NCBI RefSeq assembly: GCF_030129945.1
Contig: NZ_JARRAF010000013.1
Span: forward strand, 1-64,000
Length of the DNA stretch: 64,000 bases
Reading direction: 5' to 3'
Origin: Parachitinimonas caeni
Lineage (GTDB): Bacteria > Pseudomonadota > Gammaproteobacteria > Burkholderiales > Chitinimonadaceae
Shown: positions 35,057 to 44,676 of the stretch, one piece after another
Layout: every line of letters starts with the position of its first letter
How positions within the stretch are numbered: position 1 is the first letter of the stretch
Position numbers and translations under genes: made by a program
Notes under the pieces: generated by a model
Seen by the model: only the letters and a program-made list of their open reading frames with translations
Database searches by the model: none
Told to the model about the DNA's origin: nothing

Positions 35057-37816
35057 ATGGCCCTCTACGATAACGCTGCTGCAAAAGACCTACCCCTGGA
35101 GCAGGATCTCGACCTGCTTGCCCGCCTGCTTGCTGCCACGATTCGCGACAGGGAGGGGGATGCAACCCTGCATCGTATCGAGGAAATTCGTGAGCTTGCC
35201 GTCAAGTTTGTGTGGGAAGCGGATCATACGGCGGCAGATGCCCTGGCGGCGACGCTGGCAAATCTGAGTCATGCCGATACGGTGGCACTGGCCCGTGCCT
35301 TCGGTTATTTCTCGCATCTATCGAATATTGCGGAAGATCTGCACCACAACCGGCGCCGACGTTTTCACCGTATTCAGGGGTCGGCCCCGCAGAAGGGAAG
35401 TCTGGCGCGGGCGATGGACGAGCTTGCAAAGCGTAAGGTTGCCGCGGCAGACATCGTAGCCTTGCTGAATAACGCCCTGATCGCGCCGATTCTGACGGCG
35501 CACCCGACCGAAGTGCAACGCAAGACCCTGCTTGATTGCCAGCGAGCGATTGCGCGGCTGCTTGGCCAGCGTGACCGCGTGTCGCTGACCCCGGAAGAGC
35601 GTGAGGATAACGAAGCGGCTCTCGGCAGGGTGTTGCTGACGTTGTGGCAGACACGCGAGATCCGCTCGTTCAAGCTGACGGTAAAGGATGAGATTGAGAA
35701 CGGCCTGTCGTATTTCCGCTCTACCTTTCTGCGCCAGGTGCCCCGTCTCTATATCGAGCTGGAGGATCGGCTGAGCCAGCTGCAGGGTAGCCCGGTACGC
35801 CTGCCCAAGTTCTTTCATGTGGGGTGCTGGATCGGCGGGGACCGGGATGGCAACCCATTTGTCACGCCAGAAGTGACTAACCATGCCATTTCACGCCAAG
35901 CCGCTGTAGTGCTCGATTATTACTACGAGCAGGCCGCCAAGCTGGAGGATGAACTGAGCTTGTCGTCTCGTCTGGTTGAGGTGGATGAGCAGGTGTATAC
36001 CTTGGCGCAGCTGTCCCCAGAGCAGCCGGTCAGTCGCGCCGAGGAGCCGTACCGGCAAGCCATGGCAGCGATCAAGAGCCGCATCCTGGCCACTGCGCAC
36101 CGACTTGGCAAGTTTCGGGTCGGACTGCTGTCGGCCGAGGGTAGTGCGCCATATGAGACACCGCAGGCCCTGCTGGACGATTTGCGGCAGGTTGCCGGCT
36201 CCTTGCAGGCGCATGGATCTGCGGCATTGGTTGCGGGCCGATTGCGACGCTTGCTGCGGGCGGTCGAGGTGTTTGGGTTTCATCTGGCGCCTCTCGATAC
36301 CCGCCAGCATTCGGCAGTGCATGAACGGGTGGTGACCGAGTTGCTGAGCAAGGCAGGTCTTGAAGACTATGGTGTACTGGATGAGTCGAGCAGACAGATC
36401 GTGCTACTGCGTGAGCTGTCCAATCCGCGGCCGTTGTTGTGTCCCGGTGCCGAGTACGGTGAGGAAGCCGGCAAGGAGCTGGCGATCATGCAGGCACTGG
36501 CGGATATTCATCGCGCCTATGGCGCACAGGCGTTGCCAAACTACATCATTTCCAACGCCACATCGGTCAGCGACCTGCTCGAAGTGGCGCTGCTCGCCAA
36601 GGAAGTGGGCTTGCTGTCCTTATCGCCCAAGCCTTATCTGGCGCTCAATATCATTCCGTTGTTTGAAACCATCCCCGACCTGCGTGGGTGTGACGCGATC
36701 ATGCGCGAGCTGTTTGCCCTGGATGCCTGGCGCACCTTGCTGGAGTCTCATAAGCAGGTGCAGGAAGTCATGCTCGGCTACTCGGATAGCAACAAGGACG
36801 GCGGGTATCTGACGTCGAACTGGGAATTGTATAAAGCCGAAGTCAAATTGGTTGAGGTATTTGCTGAAGCGGGGGTGACACTCAGGCTGTTTCATGGCCG
36901 TGGTGGCTCGGTAGGGCGTGGCGGTGGACCCAGTTATGAGGCGATCCTGGCGCAGCCTGCTGGTTCGGTGGCTGGACAGTTGCGGATTACCGAGCAGGGA
37001 GAGGTGATTGGTGCCAAGTATGCAGACCCGGAAATCGGTCGTCGTAACCTGGAAACCCTGATTGCCGCGTCGATTGAGGCCAGTTTTCCTCAGGATGATG
37101 TCGCGAACGCCGACACACCAGAACGTCATGCACTGCTGGAGCGCCTGTCTTTGTGTGCTTACCGTGAATACCGCGATCTGGTGTACGCCACCCCTGAGTT
37201 CATTACCTATTTCCGTGAAGCGACACCGATTTCCGAGATCGCCAAACTCAACATCGGCAGCCGGCCTGCTGCCCGCCGACCCAGCAACAGCATTGCAGAT
37301 CTACGGGCTATCCCGTGGGTGTTCTCCTGGGCGCAGTCTCGGTTGATGCTGCCGGGCTGGTATGGGTTTGGAACCGCCATTGCCGAGTATCGGCAGGAGA
37401 AAGGCGAGGCCGGTCTGACCGAGCTTGGCAAGTTGTATCGGGATTGGCCGTTCTTCCGCGCCATGATCGCCAACATGGAAATGGTGCTGGCGAAATCTGA
37501 CATCCAGATTGCCTCGCGCTATGCGACCCTGGTTAAGGACCGCGATATTGCCCAGCGCATTTTTGAACGCATCCGGGCCGAGTGGCGGCGATCAATTGAC
37601 GCGGTACTGGCCATTACCGGACACCGCGAACTGTTGGTTGACAACCCGCTGTTGGCGCGTAGTCTGAAGCATCGTTTGCCTTATCTCGATCCACTCAACC
37701 ATCTGCAAGTAGACCTGCTGCGGCGCTTCCGGGAAGGGGAGGAGAGTGAAGATGTGCTGTATGCGATTCACCTCACTATCAATGGTATCGCTGCAGGTTT
37801 GCGCAATAGCGGTTGA
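35057..37816 (+). CDS. ppc: Phosphoenolpyruvate carboxylase
   Basis: The 919-residue protein has the catalytic histidine motif LTAHPTEVQRKTL, the second signature VMLGYSDSNKDGGYLTSNW, and FHGRGGSVGRGGGPSYEAIL. It ends in the allosteric/C-terminal NGIAAGLRNSG. The enzyme forms oxaloacetate from PEP and bicarbonate to refill the citric acid cycle. ATG 35057 is chosen because the family start region (LPLEQDLDLLARLL) follows directly; the frame is open to 34904, but that part has no homology signal. Confidence 0.97.
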   Translation: MALYDNAAAKDLPLEQDLDLLARLLAATIRDREGDATLHRIEEIRELAVKFVWEADHTAADALAATLANLSHADTVALARAFGYFSHLSNIAEDLHHNRRRRFHRIQGSAPQKGSLARAMDELAKRKVAAADIVALLNNALIAPILTAHPTEVQRKTLLDCQRAIARLLGQRDRVSLTPEEREDNEAALGRVLLTLWQTREIRSFKLTVKDEIENGLSYFRSTFLRQVPRLYIELEDRLSQLQGSPVRLPKFFHVGCWIGGDRDGNPFVTPEVTNHAISRQAAVVLDYYYEQAAKLEDELSLSSRLVEVDEQVYTLAQLSPEQPVSRAEEPYRQAMAAIKSRILATAHRLGKFRVGLLSAEGSAPYETPQALLDDLRQVAGSLQAHGSAALVAGRLRRLLRAVEVFGFHLAPLDTRQHSAVHERVVTELLSKAGLEDYGVLDESSRQIVLLRELSNPRPLLCPGAEYGEEAGKELAIMQALADIHRAYGAQALPNYIISNATSVSDLLEVALLAKEVGLLSLSPKPYLALNIIPLFETIPDLRGCDAIMRELFALDAWRTLLESHKQVQEVMLGYSDSNKDGGYLTSNWELYKAEVKLVEVFAEAGVTLRLFHGRGGSVGRGGGPSYEAILAQPAGSVAGQLRITEQGEVIGAKYADPEIGRRNLETLIAASIEASFPQDDVANADTPERHALLERLSLCAYREYRDLVYATPEFITYFREATPISEIAKLNIGSRPAARRPSNSIADLRAIPWVFSWAQSRLMLPGWYGFGTAIAEYRQEKGEAGLTELGKLYRDWPFFRAMIANMEMVLAKSDIQIASRYATLVKDRDIAQRIFERIRAEWRRSIDAVLAITGHRELLVDNPLLARSLKHRLPYLDPLNHLQVDLLRRFREGEESEDVLYAIHLTINGIAAGLRNSG

Positions 37817-37932
37817 CGATGAGCCGCATGCGGGCAACGGCCGCTTTTGACCGAATTGCCCGCCATGCTGCGCCCGACATCTGCTATCTTGATGAGCCAT
37901 AGCAACAGGCACGCAAGTGTCTAAGGATTGCA

Positions 37933-40665
37933 ATGGCGTGGCTCGGTTTGGTAGTGGGTGTTTTTCTGGGCAGCCTCTTGCTTGGAACAAGCGGTTGGCT
38001 ATCCGGCGCATTACTGGGTTGGCTGCTAGGCAGCCAGATTGAGCTGCGTCACAAGCTGCGGCAATTGCAACAGCGAATGGATGCATTAACACCGGTAACG
38101 GTTCGTCATCCTGTCGCGTCATCACTCCCGCAGCAGGAGGTGACTGCACCTTCCGCTGTGTCTCCACCGATCATCAGTACGGCCGCTCCCGCCTCACAGG
38201 ATGACCCGCCAGCCGCGATAACCAGTGAGCCCGCCGCTGTGATCCCGCGCCCCGAGCCACAGCCCGTACCGTCCCCTGCCACGCCACCTCTCCCGCCCAG
38301 GCCAGTCAAACCGTCGTCGAGTGATCAGGATGAGGTTGAGTCCGCATGGTCTGCTGGTCTGCTGGAGCGCCTGCTAGGTGGAAATCTGGTAGCCAAGATC
38401 GGTATGGTCATTCTGTTTGTGGGCTTGGCGTTTCTGGCCAAGTTTGCCGTTGCCCATGCGGTGATTCCTCTGGAAGTTCGCATGACCGGTATCGCGCTGA
38501 TTGGGGTAATCCTGTTGGGCGTGGGGTGGTTTACGCGACTCAGACACAGTAATTTTTCGGCGATTATGCAAGGCGGTGGCGTTGGGGTGTTGTATCTCAC
38601 CACCTTTGCCGCTTACAAGCTCTATCACATGCTGAGCCCCGGCATGGCGTTCAGCATATTGACGGCTGTGGCGGTGCTCTCGGCAATTCTGGCGCTATTG
38701 CAGGATTCTCGCTGGTTGGCTTTGGCGGGTACGACTGGCGGTTTTCTCTCACCTGTTCTGGCATCGTCAGGAAGCGGTGACCATGTAGCCCTGTTCTCGT
38801 ACTACCTGCTACTCAATGTCGGTATTGCCATCATTGCCAGCCGAAAAGCCTGGCGATCACTGAACGTACTGGGATTTGTCTTTACCTTTGCGATTGGCGC
38901 GATCTGGGGAGGTTTGCGTTACCAGGCGAGCGACTTTGCTACGACCGAGCCGTTTCTGATTGTGTTCTTCCTGCTTTATGTCGGCATAACGGTGTATTTC
39001 GCAACACTACGTGAAGACAGTCGCACCGGGCTGGGAATGGTGGATGGGACACTGGTGTTCGGTGTGCCCATCGTCGGCTTCGGTCTGCAGGCTGCGATGG
39101 TGCACGACTATGCGTTTGCAACAGCCGGATCAGCCGTCGCGTTATCGGCGTTCTACCTCGGCATGGCACTGCTGGTGCGCAGACGAACCTCATTGGCGCT
39201 GCTTGCTGAGTCGTTCTGGGCTTTGGGCGTTATTTTCGTGACACTGGCGATCCCGCTGGCGCTGGATGCGCAGTGGACGGCTGCGGCCTGGGGCATTGAG
39301 GCTGCCGGGATCATCTGGATGGGTGCTCGCCAGCAAAAGGTCATGGCCAGGGCGTTCGGCAGCTTGGTGCTGGTTGCGGCTGGTGTCTGTGCGGGTATGG
39401 GCATTTTCTCCCTGAAGAGTGACGCGTCAGTGGTTAATGGTGCGGTATTGGGGTGTCTGCTTGTGGCGGTTGGCGCCTACGTGGCTGGGCGAATAAATCA
39501 TCACTATCAAACCCAGTTGAGCCATGCCGAGCGCGGTATTGCATTCGGCTGGCTGATTTGGAGTCTACTGTGGTGGTTTTTGGCTGCCGCAACAGAAATT
39601 GACCGATTTGTTACCACCTCACTGCAGCACGCGGTCGGAATCGGCTTCCTGGCCTTGACGGCACTTTTGCTGGCAGAGCTTGGTCATCGTCTGGCGTGGC
39701 CGACGTCAGCGCTGGCCAGTTTGGGGCTGCTGCCATTGGTGGTCGTGGTAATGGTGTCGGCAGCAGAACGCCACCATTCGCCATTTGAGGCTGGTGGCTG
39801 GCTGGCATGGTTAAGTGTGGCGTTTGTGCATATCTATGTGCTCCGGTGCCGGACAACTGATATTGACCGGCCTTATCAGCAGGCGGCGCATATGTTGGGA
39901 GTCTGGGTGCTGGCGGCGGTATTGGCATGGCAAGGCTATGCCTGGGTGGGAGATGCGGGGGATGTCCGCAATGCTTGGCGCCATCTTGGCTGGATTGTCG
40001 GCATTCTGTTGGTGCTGGGGGGCTTGTCTACACGGAAAATCTATTCTGTTTGGCCGATGCGCACTTTTCGTAAGGCATACGAGTGGCTGGCGTTGTGGCC
40101 TTTGGCCGTGCTGGCCTTGCTGTGGGTGGTATTCACCAATGCGGTTTCGACTGGCGATGCCAGCCCCTTACCCTACTTGCCCGTTCTTTCCCCGCTGGAT
40201 GTTGGGATGGCGGCAGCGTTGGTTCTGACATTACGCTGGGCTAGCCAGCCACGTTCATTCGTCCGACTGATGCGGTCGCAAGGACGCCGGCCAAGTCTGA
40301 TTCTGTTTGGCGTTGCAGGTTTTGCATGGCTCAATGGCATGCTGCTACGGACGCTATTTCATTATTTTGCGGTGGACTATCGACCCCACGCGTGGTTGTC
40401 CTCACATCTAGCGCAAGCCTCACTGGCCATACTATGGACGCTGGTTGCGCTGGCATTGATGGTGGCAGCAAACAAATTGGCACGTCGCTGGTTGTGGATG
40501 GCTGGAGCGGCCGTGCTGGCTCCTGTTGCAATCAAGCTGATGCTCGTAGATTTTTTCAATGCAGGTGGTATGGCCCAGATCATTTCACTCATTGGGGTTG
40601 GTGCCCTCATGCTGGTAATTGCTTATATAGCGCCGCTTCCTCCTCGCAAGGATTCCCGCTCATGA
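37933..40665 (+). CDS. DUF2339 multi-spanning membrane protein
   Basis: The 910-residue protein starts with a hydrophobic hairpin (residues 2-30). It has a proline-rich, low-complexity linker (about 65-125) and then some twenty or more membrane helices from residue 150 on. The segment ERLLGGNLVAKIGMVILFVG and FLAKFAVAH matches the DUF2339 start. Members are large inner-membrane proteins of unknown function, and the cell-envelope role is only presumed. The stop overlaps the DUF3999 start (ATGA), so the two are translationally coupled and probably form one complex. Confidence 0.88.
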   Translation: MAWLGLVVGVFLGSLLLGTSGWLSGALLGWLLGSQIELRHKLRQLQQRMDALTPVTVRHPVASSLPQQEVTAPSAVSPPIISTAAPASQDDPPAAITSEPAAVIPRPEPQPVPSPATPPLPPRPVKPSSSDQDEVESAWSAGLLERLLGGNLVAKIGMVILFVGLAFLAKFAVAHAVIPLEVRMTGIALIGVILLGVGWFTRLRHSNFSAIMQGGGVGVLYLTTFAAYKLYHMLSPGMAFSILTAVAVLSAILALLQDSRWLALAGTTGGFLSPVLASSGSGDHVALFSYYLLLNVGIAIIASRKAWRSLNVLGFVFTFAIGAIWGGLRYQASDFATTEPFLIVFFLLYVGITVYFATLREDSRTGLGMVDGTLVFGVPIVGFGLQAAMVHDYAFATAGSAVALSAFYLGMALLVRRRTSLALLAESFWALGVIFVTLAIPLALDAQWTAAAWGIEAAGIIWMGARQQKVMARAFGSLVLVAAGVCAGMGIFSLKSDASVVNGAVLGCLLVAVGAYVAGRINHHYQTQLSHAERGIAFGWLIWSLLWWFLAAATEIDRFVTTSLQHAVGIGFLALTALLLAELGHRLAWPTSALASLGLLPLVVVVMVSAAERHHSPFEAGGWLAWLSVAFVHIYVLRCRTTDIDRPYQQAAHMLGVWVLAAVLAWQGYAWVGDAGDVRNAWRHLGWIVGILLVLGGLSTRKIYSVWPMRTFRKAYEWLALWPLAVLALLWVVFTNAVSTGDASPLPYLPVLSPLDVGMAAALVLTLRWASQPRSFVRLMRSQGRRPSLILFGVAGFAWLNGMLLRTLFHYFAVDYRPHAWLSSHLAQASLAILWTLVALALMVAANKLARRWLWMAGAAVLAPVAIKLMLVDFFNAGGMAQIISLIGVGALMLVIAYIAPLPPRKDSRS

Positions 40666-42038
40666 AGTATCTGCTTGGATTTCTGCTCGGTGGGTGGGCT
40701 GTGGCGGCACAATCTCTGGATTCAGCTGATCTGTATGGCTTTCGCTTCCCAGTCATACTCGAACCCGGGCAGTCTTTTTATTCCCTGACATTGCCGGATA
40801 GTGTCTACCGACGTTCGGTGATGCCCGATTTATCCGACATCCGCATCGTCAATAAGAAGGGGGAGCCGGTTCCGTTTGCCTGGCTGCCGATCATCGACCG
40901 GCGACAGGCCGGGACCGTGGTGGAAGCCCTCAATGTATTCCCCTTGCCATCGCGACCGGTAGAAAGCGCTGTAACTCCGTGGCACGTGGAGTTGTCTGCA
41001 GATGGGGGCATCATCAACATCATGCCCAAGACCCCTAGCGATAATCTGCCAACTTCTCCTGCGGGTTACTTGATAGACCGTGGCAAACCGAATCCTTTTC
41101 TGGCCAAGTTGAATGCCCTGAGGATAACCCCTGCTGCGAATGCTCCAGATTTCATGCAGATGCTGACCATCGAAGCCAGTGATGATTTGACTGTCTGGCG
41201 CCGGGCAGGAGAGGCTCAGGTTGCCCGCTTGCGAGCCGATGGGCATCAGCTCTTCGTTGACAAAGCCATATTGCTTGATGGGCAGGCCCGCTACTATCGG
41301 CTGTGGTGGAGTCAGCCCGATGCAGCCCCTCCGATCATTGAAGTACATGGTGAATCCACTGCCATGGTGGACGCGCCGGATGTACTCTGGACTGGCGCCA
41401 AACAGCCAACGGCCGCTTCCGCCAGCGAATTGGAATTTGATCTTGGCGCGTATTATCCGACCGAGTGGGTTCAACTAAAGTTTGCCGAGCCAAACATGAT
41501 TGTGCCCGCCACCCTGTATGTTCGCGACTCACGTAGTAGCCAATGGCACCAATCCGGACGAGGCGTGTTTTATCGATTGGACGGCGTGGCAGGTCGCATC
41601 GAGTCCCCTCCGTTGCCGCTGGCGGATCAGCCGCCTGCCCGACGATTGAAAGTGGTCGCAGACAAACAGGCAGGTATCTTGTCTTCAGCGGGCGTCAGTC
41701 TGATCGTTGGCTACAAGCCACGCCAGATCATCTTCGCAGCCCGTGGGAGTGCTCCTTTTGCGTTGGTCGTCGGCCGGAATGACGCAGAACCTGCCAACAT
41801 GCCATTGGTGTCGTTGATTCCTGGTTATGACCCATCGAGACCCGTAGAGGCTATGCCCGTCAGTCTGGGCGAGCCAGTCCAGCAACCTGCTTTTTCACGG
41901 TTGGATACCGATGGCAATCGCGGTCAGCGCAAGTTAATCGCTCTATGGGGGGGTTTGGCTTTTGGCGTACTAGCACTGGCAACCATGGCGTGGCGCTTAA
42001 AAGGCGGTACCACGAAGGTGGAGGTTAAGAATTCCTAG
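40662..42038 (+). CDS. DUF3999 membrane-anchored periplasmic protein
   Basis: The 458-residue protein has a signal peptide (about 1-16). A large periplasmic region follows (beginning YGFRFPVILEPGQSFYSLTL, a DUF3999 hallmark), with one C-terminal membrane helix near 430-448 (WGGLAFGVLALATMAW). It is the constant companion of DUF2339 proteins. The start was set at the ATGA overlap with the upstream gene; a longer reading of the frame into the DUF2339 gene is spurious. A G7 run occurs near its 3' end (41947-41953). A strong terminator follows. Confidence 0.86.
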   Translation: MKYLLGFLLGGWAVAAQSLDSADLYGFRFPVILEPGQSFYSLTLPDSVYRRSVMPDLSDIRIVNKKGEPVPFAWLPIIDRRQAGTVVEALNVFPLPSRPVESAVTPWHVELSADGGIINIMPKTPSDNLPTSPAGYLIDRGKPNPFLAKLNALRITPAANAPDFMQMLTIEASDDLTVWRRAGEAQVARLRADGHQLFVDKAILLDGQARYYRLWWSQPDAAPPIIEVHGESTAMVDAPDVLWTGAKQPTAASASELEFDLGAYYPTEWVQLKFAEPNMIVPATLYVRDSRSSQWHQSGRGVFYRLDGVAGRIESPPLPLADQPPARRLKVVADKQAGILSSAGVSLIVGYKPRQIIFAARGSAPFALVVGRNDAEPANMPLVSLIPGYDPSRPVEAMPVSLGEPVQQPAFSRLDTDGNRGQRKLIALWGGLAFGVLALATMAWRLKGGTTKVEVKNS

Positions 42039-42080
42039 ATAAATCAGATATCGACCATGGGATCATGCAAGAGAAAAAAG

Positions 42081-42107
42081 AAAATGCCCCGAATGGGGCA
42101 TTTTTTT
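42081..42107. terminator. Bidirectional intrinsic terminator after the DUF3999 gene
   Basis: AAAATGCCCC / GGGGCATTTT stem with a short GAAT loop is followed by seven T on the plus strand. On the minus strand the flank reads CTTTTTTCTC, so it can also stop fimT transcripts arriving from the other side. Confidence 0.92.
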
Positions 42108-42139
42108 GAGAGGTATTCAGCCTGAGGTTTGCGTACGGC

Positions 42140-42700
42140 TTAGCAGTCGGGAAAACCTACAATAGGTTCGGTGCTCTTTAGCGCACCTTTGTCATTACAA
42201 ATTTTCGCAGGGGCAAGCGGTAAGGTCTGAATCGCAGTGCCGACGTTGGCACGATCAGCAGACTTCACGCCGATGCGGACGTCCGCTGCTTCACCGGTCA
42301 ACTTGGCGAATTGAATTTGCAGGGAGGCATTAGTGGTTGTGCGCAGCTCAACACGTTCACCTTTCAAGGATGCAACCCTCTTAATTTCGCAGAAATTAGC
42401 CTTTGTAGAGTCTGCTACTGCACAATCGCAGGATCGACCAGTTGCTGCATCGACAGCTTTATTAGTAATACCCATGCAAGAATTTGCACCAGGAGTGATT
42501 ACCAAGAAAATATCCTTGCTTTCGCGTGCGGCTTCGCTTCGGGCGAAATTGGCCATAGACCGGACCAGTTCAGCACCGCCAACCACGCGATGACGTGCCA
42601 TGAATTCAGCAAGGCGCGGAACACCAATCGCCAGCGCAATTCCCATAATCATGAGCACAGAAACCAGCTCAATCAACGTAAAGCCTCGATGCGATTTCAT
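42140..42700 (-). CDS. fimT: FimT/GspH-type minor pseudopilin
   Basis: The 186-residue protein has a type III prepilin signal RGFTLIELVSVLMIMGIALA (cleavage after Gly, Glu at +5) followed by the GspH-like globular domain. It contains six cysteines (CMG, CDC, FCE, ICN, FPDC), which suggests disulfides. FimT-type pilins prime type IV pili and some bind DNA. ATG 42700 has GGAGG nine bases before it. It is transcribed away from pilVWXY1, so it is a separate unit that shares the 346-base intergenic region. Confidence 0.88.
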   Translation of the reverse strand: MKSHRGFTLIELVSVLMIMGIALAIGVPRLAEFMARHRVVGGAELVRSMANFARSEAARESKDIFLVITPGANSCMGITNKAVDAATGRSCDCAVADSTKANFCEIKRVASLKGERVELRTTTNASLQIQFAKLTGEAADVRIGVKSADRANVGTAIQTLPLAPAKICNDKGALKSTEPIVGFPDC

Positions 42701-42947
42701 CCCTGTAATCCTCCATTGTTTAGGTCGAAGCATGTTCTCCTCATGCTTCGATACTGACTCATTCAAGAAGCCCGAAGTCTACAGAAGTCAGTAAAATTCC
42801 GCTAGCATTTTCTCATTTCAACCAATGACTTAACTGTCATTTTCTCGGATTGGGAGGCTGCGGCTACCGCTCGTCAGGTGATAAAAGGTATCGACAGACG
42901 GTCAGTTGCGCTAAAACTCTGAGTAATCAATGAATTTTTCACGTTTC

Positions 42948-42969
42948 ACAAGTGTTTAGACTCACTTGT
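42948..42969. promoter_or_regulatory. Inverted repeat upstream of the pilV promoter
   Basis: ACAAGTG (42948-42954) and CACTTGT (42963-42969) form a perfect 7-base dyad with an 8-base spacer, ending 16 bases before the candidate -35 box of pilV. Its spacing and position suit a regulator site for the minor-pilin operon. The remainder of the 346-base gap 42701-43046 shows nothing else clear. Confidence 0.4.
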
Positions 42970-42985
42970 TGAAGAATCATAAGTC

Positions 42986-43013
42986 TTGCGCCAGATTGCT
43001 ACTCGCATAAAAT
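42986..43013 (+). promoter_or_regulatory. Candidate sigma-70 promoter of pilVWXY1
   Basis: TTGCGC (42986-42991) and TAAAAT (43008-43013) are 16 bases apart and lie 33 bases before the pilV start. Half of the -35 and most of the -10 consensus match. No sigma-54 -24/-12 pair was evident. Confidence 0.4.
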
Positions 43014-43046
43014 ATGGCATCTAACTGAAATTTGCTGAGGAAGAAA

Positions 43047-43514
43047 ATGACAAAGGCATTATCCGGCCAAGGAGGCATGTCCCTGATCGAGGTGCTAGTA
43101 GCTATGGCGCTGTTCACGATCTGCGGGCTGGGCATGATTTATATGCAGACGCATGCGCTTTTTTCGAGTTCGGATACATCATTTCGAACCAAGGCCTCTC
43201 GTTCAGCAAATGCAGCCTTGGCTCAGATTCTTGCGGATGTGCCTAACTTGAGAAAGGACTACGCTTATAGCGGTGCGACAGTTCCTGCGAAGCTGGAGGC
43301 ATGGGATAAAGAACTAAAGAAGAACTTGCCTGCCGCTGAAGCTTCCATTGCATTTAAACCTGTAAGCGGGACACAGTTTGCGAGCGTCAAGATTTCTATC
43401 AAGTGGCATCGGCCGGGTAGCTTCTTGGGAGCGGGTAAGGGCGAGTACGTTGTCGATACAGTTGTCGCTAATTTTGGCGAGACGGATGATGAAAGAGATA
43501 GAGTTAATCCTTAA
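43047..43514 (+). CDS. pilV: Type IV pilus minor pilin PilV
   Basis: The 155-residue protein has a prepilin signal GQGGMSLIEVLVAMALFTI (Glu at +5), typical of PilV/PilI. It is processed by the prepilin peptidase and helps initiate pilus assembly. ATG 43047 sits behind GAGGAAG. It is first in pilV-pilW-pilX-pilY1, with 29 bases to pilW. From here to pilY1 the DNA is clearly more AT-rich than the rest of the window. Confidence 0.9.
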   Translation: MTKALSGQGGMSLIEVLVAMALFTICGLGMIYMQTHALFSSSDTSFRTKASRSANAALAQILADVPNLRKDYAYSGATVPAKLEAWDKELKKNLPAAEASIAFKPVSGTQFASVKISIKWHRPGSFLGAGKGEYVVDTVVANFGETDDERDRVNP

Positions 43515-43543
43515 TTTGAGAAAAGTCTCTGGGGCATTTAGCA

Positions 43544-44662
43544 ATGAAATTGAATAGAAGATTCAAATCCATCTCGCCGAGCCGGGCTCAAGGTTTTACT
43601 TTGATTGAGGTAATGGTGGCTGTTGCAATTGGGGTGTTTATTTCCATTTTGGTTCAGCGATCCATGATCTCGACCCTTGTAGCGCAAAGGCATACCTCTA
43701 CATCAAACAATGCACAGGATGGTGGTGCACTGGCGGGTTTGATGCTATCAAGGGCAATCGAATCGTCTGGCTTTGGTTTAAATAAAACGCAATTAATTGG
43801 GTGTGAAGCATTAGGGAATGGCTATAAATATCGCCTCTCTCCCGTAGAGATTATACCTGGGGATAGCTCGGACACTATTTTGATTAATGCAGCTAGCCCA
43901 GGGGTTAGATTTTCGGCCTCCTTGCTAAGTTCAAATACTAATTTGTCAGTAAAGGCAGATGAAGGTTTTAGAAATAATGATTTAATTGTTCTTGATACTG
44001 ATTTTTCCAAAGCAAAGACCGCAACGGATACCGTAAAGACCTGCCTGCTCGCACGTATTACAGATGTAAATAGTGGTAAATTCGAGTTGCTCGATAATTC
44101 AAAAATTATTGCAGGTGATGCAAACACTTTAGGTCAAACGCGTGGCTATCGGCTGGGCCAAGCTGGTGATAGTCAGCCTCCCGCTTTGGAGGCGTATAGA
44201 GTTGTAAATAATAAGTTAGAACGTTGCAACAGACTTGCTACACCCGCCTGTGCGAATGATGCCGATTGGAGAATGATTCTTGAGAATGTTGTGCATTTGC
44301 GAGCTTATTATGGGATTGATACAGATGGTAATTTAAGTATAGATACCTGGCGGCAAGAAATGCCTGTTGGTTCCGCAAATCCACCAGCAAAGGGTGCCGT
44401 TTCTGCTGTATCAAAAATGGAAACTACATATGCTCCGTCTAACCCAACTGCAGACAATTGGGTTCGTACGCTAGCAGTTCGTTTTGCATTGGTAGTGAAA
44501 GCAGATAAGAGGCAACCGTACCCGCAGGAAGATTTAGCGCCGGAAAAAATCTCGTTATGGCAAGACGGCCCTGATTACAAAATTCCTGATCGTAATTATC
44601 GCTATCAAGTGCATGAGTATTTGGTCCCGCTTAGAAACATCAGCTGGCGCCCGGCAGATTAA
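43544..44662 (+). CDS. pilW: Type IV pilus minor pilin PilW
   Basis: The 372-residue protein has the prepilin motif AQGFTLIEVMVAVAIGVFIS. Its large C-terminal domain includes NNAQDGGALAGLMLSRAIES, the usual PilW/PilJ region, and the size is typical for PilW. A stretch GIDTDGNLSID resembles a calcium-binding EF-hand loop and could be a metal site (inference). It lies between pilV and pilX, 14 bases ahead of pilX, as part of the minor-pilin priming complex with PilY1. Confidence 0.9.
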   Translation: MKLNRRFKSISPSRAQGFTLIEVMVAVAIGVFISILVQRSMISTLVAQRHTSTSNNAQDGGALAGLMLSRAIESSGFGLNKTQLIGCEALGNGYKYRLSPVEIIPGDSSDTILINAASPGVRFSASLLSSNTNLSVKADEGFRNNDLIVLDTDFSKAKTATDTVKTCLLARITDVNSGKFELLDNSKIIAGDANTLGQTRGYRLGQAGDSQPPALEAYRVVNNKLERCNRLATPACANDADWRMILENVVHLRAYYGIDTDGNLSIDTWRQEMPVGSANPPAKGAVSAVSKMETTYAPSNPTADNWVRTLAVRFALVVKADKRQPYPQEDLAPEKISLWQDGPDYKIPDRNYRYQVHEYLVPLRNISWRPAD

Positions 44663-44676
44663 AGGAGGTTCTTGGT

